DNA of 64,000 nucleotides from Nocardioides daeguensis (lineage in GTDB: Bacteria; Actinomycetota; Actinomycetes; Propionibacteriales; Nocardioidaceae): positions 1-64,000 of the forward strand of contig NZ_JAHTKU010000020.1 in assembly GCF_019192965.1 (NCBI RefSeq). Reading direction: 5' to 3'. Under the pieces are notes generated by a model. It had not been told where the DNA came from. It searched no databases and worked only from the letters and a program-made list of their open reading frames with translations. Below are positions 28,782-39,845 of this stretch, in pieces. Position 1 is the first letter of the stretch; each line of letters begins with the position of its first letter. A program made the position numbers and the translations under genes.

Positions 28782-29288
28782 CTAAGTGTCGTCGTGGACT
28801 CGGCAAGCCCTTTCCAACAACAGCCCGGCGACCACGGCGGCCAGCGCACAGCCGGCCGCGACGAACGAGCGCACCATCCGCTGGTCGGCAAGCTCGGCGG
28901 CGTCGCCGATCCAGGAGAGTGCGTAGCCGACGTACCCGCCGGCGACGAGGGCGGCGACGAGGGCGCTGGCGCGGCCCAGCACCAGCCGGTTGACGGCCTG
29001 GTGGGCCTCCAGCCGCTCGCGGCGCACGTGGACCGCGCGGTGGGTCCCCCAGGCGACGTACCCGAGGATGGCGGCGAGCAGCAGCAGGGCGAGCGGCTGG
29101 GCCGGCGACACCAGCGGGGGGACGAGGTCGAGCCGGTTGCACACCGGGTGGACCGCCCAGCCGACGACCACACCGACGACGGCCCAGGCGAGGACGGTGG
29201 GCAGGCCGGTGGGCCGCAGCCCGTCCGGCGACGGGCCCGAAGGCTCCTGCTCGGGCTCCTCGGGCCGCCGGATCGGGTCCCTCGTCAC
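28782..29288 (-). CDS. DUF3180 membrane protein
   Basis: The 168-residue protein has an acidic Pro-rich cytoplasmic start and four predicted membrane helices (TVLAWAVVGVVVGWAV; PLALLLLAAILGYVAWG; ALVAALVAGGYVGYALSW; VRSFVAAGCALAAVVAGLLL). A conserved AHQAVNRLVLGRASA loop lies between helices 2 and 3. Size and topology match DUF3180, found directly after folK in many actinobacteria. Its GTG overlaps the folK stop (GTGA). The function is unknown; the fixed location suggests a tie to envelope or folate biology without showing it. Confidence 0.85.
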   Translation of the reverse strand: MTRDPIRRPEEPEQEPSGPSPDGLRPTGLPTVLAWAVVGVVVGWAVHPVCNRLDLVPPLVSPAQPLALLLLAAILGYVAWGTHRAVHVRRERLEAHQAVNRLVLGRASALVAALVAGGYVGYALSWIGDAAELADQRMVRSFVAAGCALAAVVAGLLLERACRVHDDT

Positions 29289-29854
29289 TCCGTCTCGAGG
29301 ACCAGGTCCTCGCGCAGCTTGAGGCCTTCGGTTCCGACCTTCTCGAGCAGCACGGCGACCGGGCCATGGTCGAGCAGCTCGGCGTCCGGCTCGAGGTCGT
29401 GCCAGGGCTTGAGCACGAACGGGCGCTCGTGGGCACGGGGGTGCGGGAGACGCAGGGCGTCGGAGTCGCTGCGCCGGTCGCCGACCGCGATCAGGTCGAC
29501 GTCGAGGGTGCGTGGGGCGTTCTTGACCTCGCCGCGCTCGCGGTCGAAGGCGTCCTCGATGGCCTGGGCGCGGTCGAGCAGCCGGTGCGCTGACAGCGTC
29601 GTGTCCGCCAGGACGACCGCGTTGAGGAAGTCCTGCGCCCCGGGCGGGCAGTCCACCGGGGTGCTCTCGTAGACCGGGGAGACGCCGGTGATCCAGACCT
29701 CAGGGGTGTCCGCGAGGACACCGATCGCACCCTGCAGCGCCGTGAACCGCTCGCCGAGGTTGGATCCGAGCGCGATCACCACCCGACGGATCGGTCGCAT
29801 CTCGCCGGTCAGCGTGTCCGCGTCGACGATGTTCGGATTGGGGGTCTCGGTCAT
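29285..29854 (-). CDS. folK: 2-amino-4-hydroxy-6-hydroxymethyldihydropteridine diphosphokinase
   Basis: FolK (HPPK) transfers pyrophosphate from ATP to 6-hydroxymethyl-dihydropterin. The 189 residues include IALGSNLGER, the ATP and Mg site NAPRTLDVDLIAVG, and the signature LPHPRAHERPFVLKPW. The start overlaps the folB stop by 4 bp (ATGA) and its own stop overlaps DUF3180. About 20 residues before the conserved core are non-conserved; an internal start near RPIRRVVIALG is possible but lacks the overlap seen throughout this operon. Confidence 0.95.
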   Translation of the reverse strand: MTETPNPNIVDADTLTGEMRPIRRVVIALGSNLGERFTALQGAIGVLADTPEVWITGVSPVYESTPVDCPPGAQDFLNAVVLADTTLSAHRLLDRAQAIEDAFDRERGEVKNAPRTLDVDLIAVGDRRSDSDALRLPHPRAHERPFVLKPWHDLEPDAELLDHGPVAVLLEKVGTEGLKLREDLVLETE

Positions 29855-30258
29855 GCTGGGCCCTCTGCCTTCCCGGTTCGATCTCCCACCCCTGCCGCCT
29901 CACGGCGCCGGGTGATGGTGAGCTGTACGTCGGCGAACGTCGCCTTGATCGGCGCATCCGGCTTGTGGACGGTCACACGTACCCATTCAACACGAGTGTC
30001 CAACAGGCAGGTGTCCGCGATCCGCTGCGCGAGGGTCTCGATCAGGTCGACCGGGTCCCTCGTCACGGCAGCCACGACCTGGTCAACGAGGCTTCCGTAG
30101 TCCACGGTGTCGCGCAAGTCGTCCGAGGCCGCCGCGGGGGCGGTGTCGACCGCGAGGGTCAGGTCGATCCTGAAGACCTGGCCGTCGCGGCGTTCGTGGT
30201 CGAAGACGCCGTGGTGGGCGAAGCACTCGATGCCGAGGATGCTCAGCTCGTCCGTCAT
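29851..30258 (-). CDS. folB: Dihydroneopterin aldolase
   Basis: FolB cleaves dihydroneopterin to 6-hydroxymethyl-dihydropterin and glycolaldehyde. The 135-residue protein begins LSILGIECFAHHGVFDHERRDGQVF, containing the GxHG-type active-site stretch, and has VDYGSLVDQV, LIETLAQRIAD (catalytic Glu) and VTVHKPDAPI with the essential Lys. The ATG at 30258 overlaps the folP stop (ATGA); the frame continues upstream inside folP without meaning. It forms one coupled unit with folP and folK. Confidence 0.95.
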   Translation of the reverse strand: MTDELSILGIECFAHHGVFDHERRDGQVFRIDLTLAVDTAPAAASDDLRDTVDYGSLVDQVVAAVTRDPVDLIETLAQRIADTCLLDTRVEWVRVTVHKPDAPIKATFADVQLTITRRREAAGVGDRTGKAEGPA

Positions 30259-31133
30259 TCCCGATCCCTCTCCGGCGCCACGGCCCGATCCGTCGCTGGT
30301 CCCCACTGTGCCGCAACGGCCAAGGCGTCGCGATGGGCACGCACATCGTGGACGCGCAGGCACCACACGGGCGCGCCGCCGAGCCCGGCCGCCAGCAGGC
30401 TGCTCAACGCGACGCCGGCCGCCTCCCGCTCCCCCACCGGGCGCGGCTGGCCCGCGGCGTCCTCGAGCAGGCGCCCGAGGAAGGTCTTGCGGCTGGCCCC
30501 GACCAGCAGCGGGTACCCGAGTTCCGCCAGCACGTCGAGGTGGCGCAGCAGCTCCCAGTTGTGGTGGGGCAGCTTGGCGAAGCCGAGACCGGGATCGAGC
30601 ACGATCCGGTCGTCCCGCACGCCGGCGCCGCGGATCGCGGCGACCCGCTGAGCCAGCTCGGCACGGACGGCCGCCACCACACCGCCCTGCTCGTCGTACG
30701 CGGTGAACTGCTGCATCCGGTCGCTGTGGGCCCGCCAGTGCATGGCGACGTACGTGGCGCCGGCGCCGGCGACCGCGTCCAGGATCGCCGGGTCGGCCAG
30801 GCCGCCGGAGACGTCGTTGACGATCGTCGCGCCGGCCTCGAGGGCACGGGCCGCCACCTCCGCGCGCATGGTGTCGACCGAGACGGTCGCGCCGTCGGCG
30901 GCGAGCGCCTCGATGACGGGTACGACGCGGTCGAGCTCCTCGGCGAGCAGCGGCCGGGTCGCTCCGGGACGGGTGGACTCACCGCCGACGTCGAGGATGT
31001 CGGCCCCCTCCGCGAGCAGCTCGCGACCGTGGGCGATGGCGCGCTCCGGGTCGTCGTAGCGCCCCCCGTCGGAGAAGGAGTCGGGCGTGACGTTGACGAC
31101 CCCCATCACCAGGGGCGTCGACGGTCGGGTCAT
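30255..31133 (-). CDS. folP: Dihydropteroate synthase
   Basis: FolP joins the pterin pyrophosphate to p-aminobenzoate and is the sulfonamide target. The 292-residue TIM barrel shows MGVVNVTPDSFSDGG (signature 1), GADILDVGGESTRPGA (signature 2), NDVSGG, and LLVGASRKTFLGRLL. The ATG at 31133 begins directly at the conserved core; a longer frame to 31241 crosses the divergent promoter. It heads the folP-folB-folK-DUF3180 unit. Its usual upstream partner folE lies 5.4 kb away, beyond the rhamnose and glycosyltransferase genes. Confidence 0.96.
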   Translation of the reverse strand: MTRPSTPLVMGVVNVTPDSFSDGGRYDDPERAIAHGRELLAEGADILDVGGESTRPGATRPLLAEELDRVVPVIEALAADGATVSVDTMRAEVAARALEAGATIVNDVSGGLADPAILDAVAGAGATYVAMHWRAHSDRMQQFTAYDEQGGVVAAVRAELAQRVAAIRGAGVRDDRIVLDPGLGFAKLPHHNWELLRHLDVLAELGYPLLVGASRKTFLGRLLEDAAGQPRPVGEREAAGVALSSLLAAGLGGAPVWCLRVHDVRAHRDALAVAAQWGPATDRAVAPERDRE

Positions 31134-31226
31134 GGCCGAAACCCTAGTGGTGCGTCTCGGGGACAGGTTGCCCGTGTGCGTGGGCCGGGGTGCGCAGACG
31201 GGTGATCCGGCTCCGAGACCCGCCAC

Positions 31227-31232
31227 TAGACT
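31227..31232 (+). promoter_or_regulatory. -10 box of a leaderless promoter for the TarS-like gene
   Basis: TAGACT ends 7 bp before the ATG at 31240, with no ribosome site between them. The spacing matches that upstream of radA, rmlB and the MpaB gene. Confidence 0.45.
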
Positions 31233-31239
31233 CCGGGGC

Positions 31240-32811
31240 ATGGCCGAGGCTCCTGCGGTGTCCGTCGTGATCCCGACCTACCGGTCCGGCCCCGGCCTGG
31301 ACCGGGCGATCGCGTCGCTGGACGCGCAGACCCTGCCGCAGGGCGAGCTCGAGGTGCTGCTGCTCGACGACGGCTCCCCTGACGACACCGCGGAGCGGAT
31401 CGAGCGGATCGCGGCCGGCCGGGCGAACTACCGGGCGTTCGCGCTGGAGCCGTCCGGGTGGCCGAGCCGGCCACGCAACATCGGCGTGCGCGAGGCCCGC
31501 GGTCGCTACGTGCTCTTCTTGGACCACGACGACGAGCTGTACCCCGACGCCCTGCGGGCCGGGGTCGCGCTCGGCGACGAGGCCCGCGCCGACGTCGTCA
31601 ACGGCAAGGAGGTGCGGACCCAGGTCGCCCGCTGGGGACTCACGCACTACACCCACGACACCCACGACGCCCGCGACGAGCCGCTGCGCGGGCTGCTGCC
31701 GATGACGCCGCACAAGCTGTACCGGCGCGCGTTCCTCGTCGAGCACGACATCCGCTTCCCCGAGGCGCCACGGCACCTGTGGGAGGACATCTTCTTCCAG
31801 GTCGACCTGGTCGAGCAGCAACCCGTGGTGGCGATCCTCAGCTCGACCCCGTTCTACCACTGGCGGCACACCGGGCAGAACAACTCCTCGACCGCCGAGG
31901 GCGAGCGGGACTACCGCGGCACGCCGGACTACTGGCCCTACCTCGACAAGCTGTTCGCCCGGATCGCCGCGGTCCGGGACCCGGCGCTGCGCACCGAGCT
32001 GCTGGCCCACACCGCCCACGTGCGGCTCGTCCCCGAGATCGGGCACCGCCCGACCGGACGTGACGACGCCAGGATCGCCCACGACCGCGCCGAGATCGAG
32101 CGACTCCTCGCCGCCCACGTCCCCGCGGACGTCGACGAGCACCTCCCCGCGCGCAGCCGGGTCGCGATCACCCTCTTCCGCGCCGGGTACGCCGACGCGG
32201 CGGCCGACTACCTGCGCGACGGGATCGACCGCCGTCCCGAGTACACCGTCACCGCGGTCGAGGACGCCGGCGACGGCAGCGTCACGATCACGGGCACCGT
32301 CGCCTGGAGCCGGGTGCCCGGACAGCCCTTCGCCCGGCGTACGGCGGGGGGCGAGGTGGTGCGCGACCTGCCCGAGCCGCTGGCCGCCCTGCTCGCCGCG
32401 CACGGCCTGACCCCGAGCGCCGAGGTGAGCGACGCGTTCGTCGACGTGGCGATCCGGCACGCCCCGACCCGGGTCAACTGGCTGCTGCCGTCGGAGTCCG
32501 CGGTCGAGCTCGTCGAGCAGGAGGACGGGACCCTCGAACCGGCAGGGACGTTCCGGGCTCGCTTCGACCCGGCCACGGCCGCGATGGGCGGCCCGCTGCC
32601 GCCCGGCGCCCACCTGGTGCTCGGCATGTGCCAGCTCGACGGGCGCACCGGCATCAAGCGGGCCTTCAGCGCGCTCCCCGCCGGCACCCCGGTCGGCCCG
32701 GTCGTGCTCGACTACTCCGCGCAGGACGGGCTGCTGCTCCGGCTCCAGGCTCCCGAGCCGCCCGCGCCGCCCGCCCGCAAGGGGCTGCTCAGCCGCCTGC
32801 GCAAGGGCTGA
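31240..32811 (+). CDS. TarS-like family 2 glycosyltransferase
   Basis: The 523-residue protein starts with a GT2 fold (VSVVIPTYRSGPGLDRAIASL, LLLDDGSPDDT, RPRNIGVREARGRYVLFLDHDDEL, with DHDD as the metal site). MTPHKLYRRAFLVEHDIRFPE follows. These phrases and the C-terminal beta-rich module line up, from memory, with S. aureus TarS, which attaches GlcNAc to poly-ribitol phosphate wall teichoic acid. About 200 C-terminal residues carry Ig-like repeats and a basic end (ARKGLLSRLRKG). No signal peptide. It is divergent from folP and next to the rhamnose genes. It probably decorates or builds the same glycopolymer as the 19-27 kb operon. Confidence 0.8.
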   Translation: MAEAPAVSVVIPTYRSGPGLDRAIASLDAQTLPQGELEVLLLDDGSPDDTAERIERIAAGRANYRAFALEPSGWPSRPRNIGVREARGRYVLFLDHDDELYPDALRAGVALGDEARADVVNGKEVRTQVARWGLTHYTHDTHDARDEPLRGLLPMTPHKLYRRAFLVEHDIRFPEAPRHLWEDIFFQVDLVEQQPVVAILSSTPFYHWRHTGQNNSSTAEGERDYRGTPDYWPYLDKLFARIAAVRDPALRTELLAHTAHVRLVPEIGHRPTGRDDARIAHDRAEIERLLAAHVPADVDEHLPARSRVAITLFRAGYADAAADYLRDGIDRRPEYTVTAVEDAGDGSVTITGTVAWSRVPGQPFARRTAGGEVVRDLPEPLAALLAAHGLTPSAEVSDAFVDVAIRHAPTRVNWLLPSESAVELVEQEDGTLEPAGTFRARFDPATAAMGGPLPPGAHLVLGMCQLDGRTGIKRAFSALPAGTPVGPVVLDYSAQDGLLLRLQAPEPPAPPARKGLLSRLRKG

Positions 32812-33025
32812 GCCAGCGAGCTTGCCCGTACCCCCCACCGCCGGTCCTCGCGGGAAGCGAGGGCGGCGGAGCGCAGGGAGCGAGGAACGAGCGACCGGAG
32901 CGGAGAAGCCGAGCCTTTCCGCGAGCCGGCGGGCTTGCCGCCACGCGAACGCGACCGGCTATGGGACTCGACTGCGCGCGCGGCAGCGCGGCGGAGCGAA
33001 GCGACGACGCGCTCGCGCCATCAGC
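32812..33025. other. Gene-free spacer with short GC-rich repeats
   Basis: This 214-bp stretch between the TarS-like gene and convergent rmlA has no supported gene. It is full of imperfect GAGCG/GCGAAGCGA-type repeats and small hairpins (such as CCTCGCGGGAAGCGAGG). Its text differs from the coding regions around it and may be degenerate repeat DNA or a two-way terminator zone. Confidence 0.4.
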
Positions 33026-34995
<1,970 letters not shown>

Positions 34996-34997
34996 CC

Positions 34998-36386
34998 ATG
35001 AGCGACCTCCGCATCGAGACGACGCCGATCCCGGGCCTGCTGGTCGTCCACCTGCCGGTGCACGGCGACGACCGCGGCTGGTTCAAGGAGAACTGGCAGC
35101 GCGAGAAGATGGTGGGGCTCGGCCTTCCCGACTTCGGTCCCGTGCAGAACAACATGAGCTTCAACGCGGCGCGTGGCGCGACCCGCGGCATCCACACCGA
35201 GCCCTGGGACAAGTTCGTCTCCGTCGCGACCGGCAAGGTGTTCGCCGCGTGGGTCGACATGCGCGAGGGCGACACCTTCGGGGCGACGTACTGGACCGAG
35301 GTCGACGAGAGTGTGGCGGTCTTCGTGCCGCGCGGCGTCGGGAACTCCTACCAGGCGCTCGAGGACGGCACGGTCTACTCGTACCTGGTCAACGACCACT
35401 ACGTCGCCGGGCGGGTCTACCCCGCGCTCAACCTCGCCGACGCGACCGCCGCCATCCCGTGGCCGATCCCGCTCGACTCCGCCGAGGTCGAGATCTCGGC
35501 CAAGGACCTGGCCAACCCCGCGCTGGGCGACGTCGAGCCGATGGCGCCGAAGAAGACGCTGATCACCGGCTGCCGGGGGCAGCTCGGCCAGGCGCTCGCG
35601 CGCCTCTACCCGGGCGCGACCCTGGTCGACCTCGACGAGCTCGACCTCACCGATGCCGCCGCGCTGGCGGCGTGGCCGTGGGAGGAGTACGGGCTGATCC
35701 TCAACGCGGCCGCGTACACCGCCGTCGACAAGGCCGAGACGCCCGAGGGCCGTCCGGTCGCCTGGGCCGCCAACGCCGCTGCCCCGGCCGCACTGGCCCG
35801 CCTCGCTGCCGCACGGGGGATCACGCTCGTCCACTACTCCACCGACTACGTCTTCGACGGCTCGCCGGTCGACGGCGGCCACCGCGAGGACGAGCCGTTC
35901 GCGCCGCTCGGCGTCTACGGCCAGACCAAGGCCGCCGGCGACCTCGCCGTCGCGGGTGCACCCCGCCACTACGTCCTGCGGACCTCGTGGGTGATCGGCG
36001 AGGGCCACAACTTCGTGCGCACCATGGCTCGGCTCGCCGCTGACGGCGTCGACCCGGCCGTCGTGTCCGACCAGGTGGGGCGGCTGACCTTCACCTCCGA
36101 GCTCGCCCGAGCCACCGCGCACCTGGTGGCCACCCAGGCGCCGTACGGCACCTACAACGTCACCAACGGAGGCGAGCCGCGCTCCTGGGCCGACTACGCC
36201 CGCAAGGTCTTCGAGCTCACCGGCCACGACCCGGCCCGGGTCAGCACGGTGACCACCGAGGAGTACGCCGCCGGCAAGGACCTCTCCCCCCGCCCGCTGC
36301 ACAGCACGCTCGCGCTCGACAAGCTCGCCAGCACCGGGTTCGTGAGCATCGACGCCGACGAGGCGCTGGCGGCGTACCTGGCCTGA
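34998..36386 (+). CDS. Fused dTDP-4-dehydrorhamnose 3,5-epimerase / reductase (RmlC-RmlD)
   Basis: Residues 1-180 are a cupin of the RmlC family; residues from about M182 are an RmlD reductase with LITGCRGQLGQAL, HYSTDYVFDGSPVDG and YGQTK (about 308). Together they turn dTDP-4-keto-6-deoxyglucose into dTDP-L-rhamnose. The RmlC half is atypical: the usual GLHYQ and AHGF motifs are replaced by RGIHTEPWDKFVSV and GVGNSYQALED. It may therefore be a variant with altered epimerisation, although the context favours rhamnose. The ATG at 34998 is 2 bp after rmlB. The fusion ends before a strong double hairpin. Confidence 0.9.
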   Translation: MSDLRIETTPIPGLLVVHLPVHGDDRGWFKENWQREKMVGLGLPDFGPVQNNMSFNAARGATRGIHTEPWDKFVSVATGKVFAAWVDMREGDTFGATYWTEVDESVAVFVPRGVGNSYQALEDGTVYSYLVNDHYVAGRVYPALNLADATAAIPWPIPLDSAEVEISAKDLANPALGDVEPMAPKKTLITGCRGQLGQALARLYPGATLVDLDELDLTDAAALAAWPWEEYGLILNAAAYTAVDKAETPEGRPVAWAANAAAPAALARLAAARGITLVHYSTDYVFDGSPVDGGHREDEPFAPLGVYGQTKAAGDLAVAGAPRHYVLRTSWVIGEGHNFVRTMARLAADGVDPAVVSDQVGRLTFTSELARATAHLVATQAPYGTYNVTNGGEPRSWADYARKVFELTGHDPARVSTVTTEEYAAGKDLSPRPLHSTLALDKLASTGFVSIDADEALAAYLA

Positions 36387-36398
36387 GGCCGCGCCGCT

Positions 36399-36464
36399 GC
36401 ATGGATCCCCGGACATCCGGGGATCCATGCGCTGGTCAGGGGTTGCAACACCTGACCAGCGCAT
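36399..36464. terminator. Two overlapping hairpins between rmlC-rmlD and folE
   Basis: Hairpin 1 pairs 36399-36412 with 36417-36430 (14 bp, ACAT loop). Hairpin 2 pairs 36427-36440 with 36451-36464 (14 bp, 10-base loop). They share ATGC at 36427-36430, so only one can form completely at a time. They lie between convergent genes and probably end transcription from both sides. Confidence 0.75.
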
Positions 36465-36521
36465 GAACTGCCTACTCGATGGGACGGGTGAGGCTGATGA
36501 GGCCGTACGGCGACAGCGCGG

Positions 36522-37112
36522 TCAGCCGCGCGGGCTGTGGATCAGCGCCATCGCCTCGGCGCGGGTGGCGGGGTCCTTGAGCATGCTGCCGCGGACCGCC
36601 GAGGTGATGGTGCGGGCGCCGGCCTTGCGGACGCCGCGCATCGTCATGCACAGGTGCTCGGCCTCGATCACCACGATCACGCCGCGGGCGTCGAGGAGCT
36701 CCATGAGCGAGTCGGCGATCTGGGTGGTCAGCCGCTCCTGGACCTGCGGTCGCTTGGCGTAGACGTCGACCAGCCGGGCCAGCTTGGACAGGCCGGTGAT
36801 CTTGCCGGTCGCGGCCGGGATGTAGCCGACGTGGGCGACACCGGTGAACGGCACCAGGTGGTGCTCGCACATCGACCACAGCTCGATGTCGCGGACCAGG
36901 ACCATCTCGTCGTGACCGAGGTCGAAGGTGGTGGTGAGCACCTCCTCCGGCGTCATCCGCAGCCCGGCGGTCAGCTCGGCGTAGGCGCGGGCCACCCGGG
37001 CGGGGGTGTCCCGGAGTCCCTCGCGCTCGGGGTCCTCGCCGATGGCGGCGAGGAGCTCACGGACAGCAGCCTCGGCGCGCTCGTGGTCGAACCCGCCCGT
37101 GGGAGCGGTCAT
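36522..37112 (-). CDS. folE: GTP cyclohydrolase I
   Basis: FolE converts GTP to dihydroneopterin triphosphate, the first step of folate synthesis. The 196-residue protein shows [15 protein letters not shown], the zinc and active-site [48 protein letters not shown] and [23 protein letters not shown]. All zinc ligands (Cys, His, Cys) are present. Its ATG overlaps the ftsH stop by 4 bp. folP, which normally follows, is displaced 5.4 kb downstream by the inserted glycosyltransferase and rhamnose genes. Confidence 0.97.
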   Translation of the reverse strand: MTAPTGGFDHERAEAAVRELLAAIGEDPEREGLRDTPARVARAYAELTAGLRMTPEEVLTTTFDLGHDEMVLVRDIELWSMCEHHLVPFTGVAHVGYIPAATGKITGLSKLARLVDVYAKRPQVQERLTTQIADSLMELLDARGVIVVIEAEHLCMTMRGVRKAGARTITSAVRGSMLKDPATRAEAMALIHSPRG

Positions 37113-39169
37113 GCGGACGGCGCCGGCGGCTGGGGGTCGGTCGGGGGCGCGGCCGGCGTGCCGCCGTACACGTCTCCGCCGGGTCCGGGCGGGGTCAGGA
37201 TCTGGCCGCTCTCCCCCGGCTCGGGTGCGGTCTGGCCGTTCTGCGCGGCGCGCCGACGGATCTCCTCGGGGATCTCCACCGGCGGGATGCTCGAGGGGAT
37301 CCGGGTCGGGGACCCGGTCCAGGCGGGCCGCTCGGGGCGCAGGCGCAGCGCGGTGAAGATCTGCGCGACCTGCTCCTTGTCGAGGGTCTCCTTGTCGAGC
37401 AGGGCGAGCACGAGGGCGTCGAGCACGTCGCGGTTCTCGACCAGGATGTCGAAGGCCTCCTGGTGGGCGGCGGCGAGGAAGTTCTTGGTCTCCTCGTCGA
37501 CGATCGCGGCGACGTCCTCGGAGTAGTTCCGGGAGTGGCCGAGGTCGCGGCCCAGGAACGGCTCGGAGTTGGACTCGCCGAGCTTGATCGCGCCGAGGCG
37601 CTCGGTCATGCCGTACTGGGTGACCATCGCGCGGGCCAGCGAGGTGGCCTTCTCGATGTCGTTGCCGGCACCGGTCGTCGGGTCGTGGAAGATCAGCTCC
37701 TCCGCGGCCCGGCCGCCCAGCATGTAGGCGAGCTTGTCGAGCATCTCCGAGCGGGTCTGGGAGTACTTGTCCTCGTCGGGCAGCACCATCGTGTAGCCCA
37801 GCGCCCGGCCGCGCGGCAGGATCGTGATCTTGTGGACCGGGTCGGTGCCGGGAAGCGCCGCCGCGACGAGGGCATGGCCACCCTCGTGGTAGGCGGTGAT
37901 CAGCTTCTCCTTCTCCGTCATCAGCCGGGTCCGGCGCTGCGGGCCGGCGATGACGCGGTCGATGGCCTCGTCGAGCAGCGGCGCGGTGATGACCTTCTGG
38001 TTGCTGCGCGCGGTGAGCAGCGCGGCCTCGTTGAGGACGTTGGCCAGGTCGGCACCGGAGAAGCCGGGCGTACGACGCGCGACCGACACCAGGTCGACGT
38101 CGGGACCGAGCGGCTTGCCCCGGGAGTGGACGTCGAGGATGCGCTTGCGGCCGGCCAGGTCGGGCGCGTCGACCTGGATCTGGCGGTCGAAGCGGCCCGG
38201 GCGCAGCAGCGCCGGGTCGAGCACGTCGGGCCGGTTGGTGGCCGCGATCAGGATGACCCCGCCGCGCACGTCGAAGCCGTCCATCTCCACGAGGAGCTGG
38301 TTGAGGGTCTGCTCGCGCTCGTCGTGACCGCCGCCCATGCCGGCGCCGCGGTGGCGGCCGACGGCGTCGATCTCGTCGATGAAGACGATCGCGGGCGCGT
38401 TCTCCTTGGCCTGCTCGAACAGGTCCCGGACCCGGGAGGCACCGACACCGACGAACATCTCGACGAAGTCCGAGCCGGAGATCGAGTAGAACGGGACGCC
38501 CGCCTCGCCGGCGACGGCGCGCGCGAGCAGGGTCTTGCCGGTTCCGGGCGGGCCGTAGAGCAGCACGCCCTTGGGGATCTTGGCGCCGACGGCCTGGAAC
38601 TTCGCGGGCTCCTGGAGGAACTCCTTGATCTCCCCGAGCTCCTCGATCGCCTCGTCACAGCCGGCGACGTCGGCGAAGGTGGTCTTCGGCATGTCCTTGG
38701 TGATCATCTTGGCCTTGGACTTGCCGAACTGCATCACGCCCCGGCCGCCGCCCTGGACGTTGTTCATCAAGAAGACGAACAGCAAGATGATCAGCGCGAA
38801 CGGCAACAGCGTCGCGAGGATCGAGCCGAGCAGGCTGGGCTGCGGGTTCTTCGAGATCGACTTGTCGATGGTCCCCTTGGCGACCTGCTCGTCGACCGCC
38901 TCGATGAGGATCAGCTGCTGGTCGGTGACCCACTGGGTCGTCACCTTGTCGCCCTGCTTGCGGGTGCCCTTGTCGAGGGTGGCCTCGATCGACTGGTCCC
39001 CGTCGATGAAGGTGATCTCCTCGACCTGGCCCTTGTCGATGTACTTGGCCATCTGCGAGGTCGGGATCTCGTCGTACCCGCCTCCGGGTGCGAGGAACTC
39101 GAGAGCGAGGACGACGGCGAGGACCGCCACCACGATCCAGAGCCAGGGCCCCCTGAAAACGCGCTTCAC
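37109..39169 (-). CDS. ftsH: ATP-dependent zinc metalloprotease FtsH
   Basis: FtsH is a membrane-bound AAA+ protease that degrades misfolded membrane and short-lived proteins. The 686 residues have two N-terminal membrane helices (about 8-27 and 112-136), a periplasmic domain between them, Walker A GPPGTGKT (about 206-213), the SRH region ([22 protein letters not shown]) and the zinc site HEGGH (about 428; the usual form is HEAGH). A long Pro-rich cytoplasmic tail ends the protein. The start is GTG. It follows hpt after 120 bp and overlaps folE by 4 bp. Confidence 0.98.
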   Translation of the reverse strand: MKRVFRGPWLWIVVAVLAVVLALEFLAPGGGYDEIPTSQMAKYIDKGQVEEITFIDGDQSIEATLDKGTRKQGDKVTTQWVTDQQLILIEAVDEQVAKGTIDKSISKNPQPSLLGSILATLLPFALIILLFVFLMNNVQGGGRGVMQFGKSKAKMITKDMPKTTFADVAGCDEAIEELGEIKEFLQEPAKFQAVGAKIPKGVLLYGPPGTGKTLLARAVAGEAGVPFYSISGSDFVEMFVGVGASRVRDLFEQAKENAPAIVFIDEIDAVGRHRGAGMGGGHDEREQTLNQLLVEMDGFDVRGGVILIAATNRPDVLDPALLRPGRFDRQIQVDAPDLAGRKRILDVHSRGKPLGPDVDLVSVARRTPGFSGADLANVLNEAALLTARSNQKVITAPLLDEAIDRVIAGPQRRTRLMTEKEKLITAYHEGGHALVAAALPGTDPVHKITILPRGRALGYTMVLPDEDKYSQTRSEMLDKLAYMLGGRAAEELIFHDPTTGAGNDIEKATSLARAMVTQYGMTERLGAIKLGESNSEPFLGRDLGHSRNYSEDVAAIVDEETKNFLAAAHQEAFDILVENRDVLDALVLALLDKETLDKEQVAQIFTALRLRPERPAWTGSPTRIPSSIPPVEIPEEIRRRAAQNGQTAPEPGESGQILTPPGPGGDVYGGTPAAPPTDPQPPAPSA

Positions 39170-39289
39170 AGACTTACTCGCTCCCCAACTCCGTCGACAA
39201 GGATCTGACGACGGTACACGCCGCCGACGGGTCCCATTCTGTCTGGTCCCTGGTTGGGCAGCGCCGGGAAGCCGGGATTCAGGACCGGA

Positions 39290-39841
39290 TCAGGAGTAGA
39301 CGGAGGGCGACAGGGTGCCGATGTCGCGCATGTTGCGGTAGCTCTCGCGGTAGTCGAGGCCGTAGCCGACGACGAACTCGTTGGGGATGTCCCAGCCGAC
39401 GTACTTGGGCTTCACCGGCATCTGCAGCGCCTCGGGCTTGCGCAGCAGGGTGGCGATCTCGACGCTCGCCGGGCCGCGCGAGCCCAGGTTGGAGGTCAGC
39501 CACGACAGGGTCAGGCCGGTGTCGATGATCTCGTCGACGATGAGGACGTGGCGCCCGGCGATGTCGGCGTCGAGGTCCTTGAGGATCCGGACCACGCCGG
39601 AGGACTTGGTGCCGGAGCCGTACGACGAGACCGCCATCCAGTCCATCTCGACGTGCTTGTTCAGAGCGCGGGCGAGGTCGGCCATGATCATCACCGCGCC
39701 GCGCAGCACGCCGACCAGGACGAGGTCCTTGCCGTCGTAGTCGCGCTCGATCTCGACCGCGAGCTCCTTCACCCGGTCCTGGATCTGCTTCTCCGTGAAG
39801 AGCACCTCGACCAGGTCGTCCGCGACGTCGCTCGCATGCAT
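39290..39841 (-). CDS. hpt: Hypoxanthine phosphoribosyltransferase
   Basis: Hpt salvages hypoxanthine (and often guanine) to IMP or GMP using PRPP. The 183-residue protein has LVLVGVLRGAVMIMADLARAL, the MDWMAVSSYGSGTKSSG flexible loop, and the PRPP motif VLIVDEIIDTGLTLSWL. The end has GWDIPNEFVVGYGLDYRE, which contacts the base. It lies 4 bp after tilS, as in many Gram-positive bacteria where TilS, Hpt and FtsH form one operon and are reported to interact. Confidence 0.97.
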   Translation of the reverse strand: MHASDVADDLVEVLFTEKQIQDRVKELAVEIERDYDGKDLVLVGVLRGAVMIMADLARALNKHVEMDWMAVSSYGSGTKSSGVVRILKDLDADIAGRHVLIVDEIIDTGLTLSWLTSNLGSRGPASVEIATLLRKPEALQMPVKPKYVGWDIPNEFVVGYGLDYRESYRNMRDIGTLSPSVYS

Positions 39842-39845
39842 GGCG

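Noticed and set aside
32812..33025. Small gene in the spacer before rmlA
   Set aside because: The open frames here are repeat-derived Arg/Ala/Gly text without a ribosome site.
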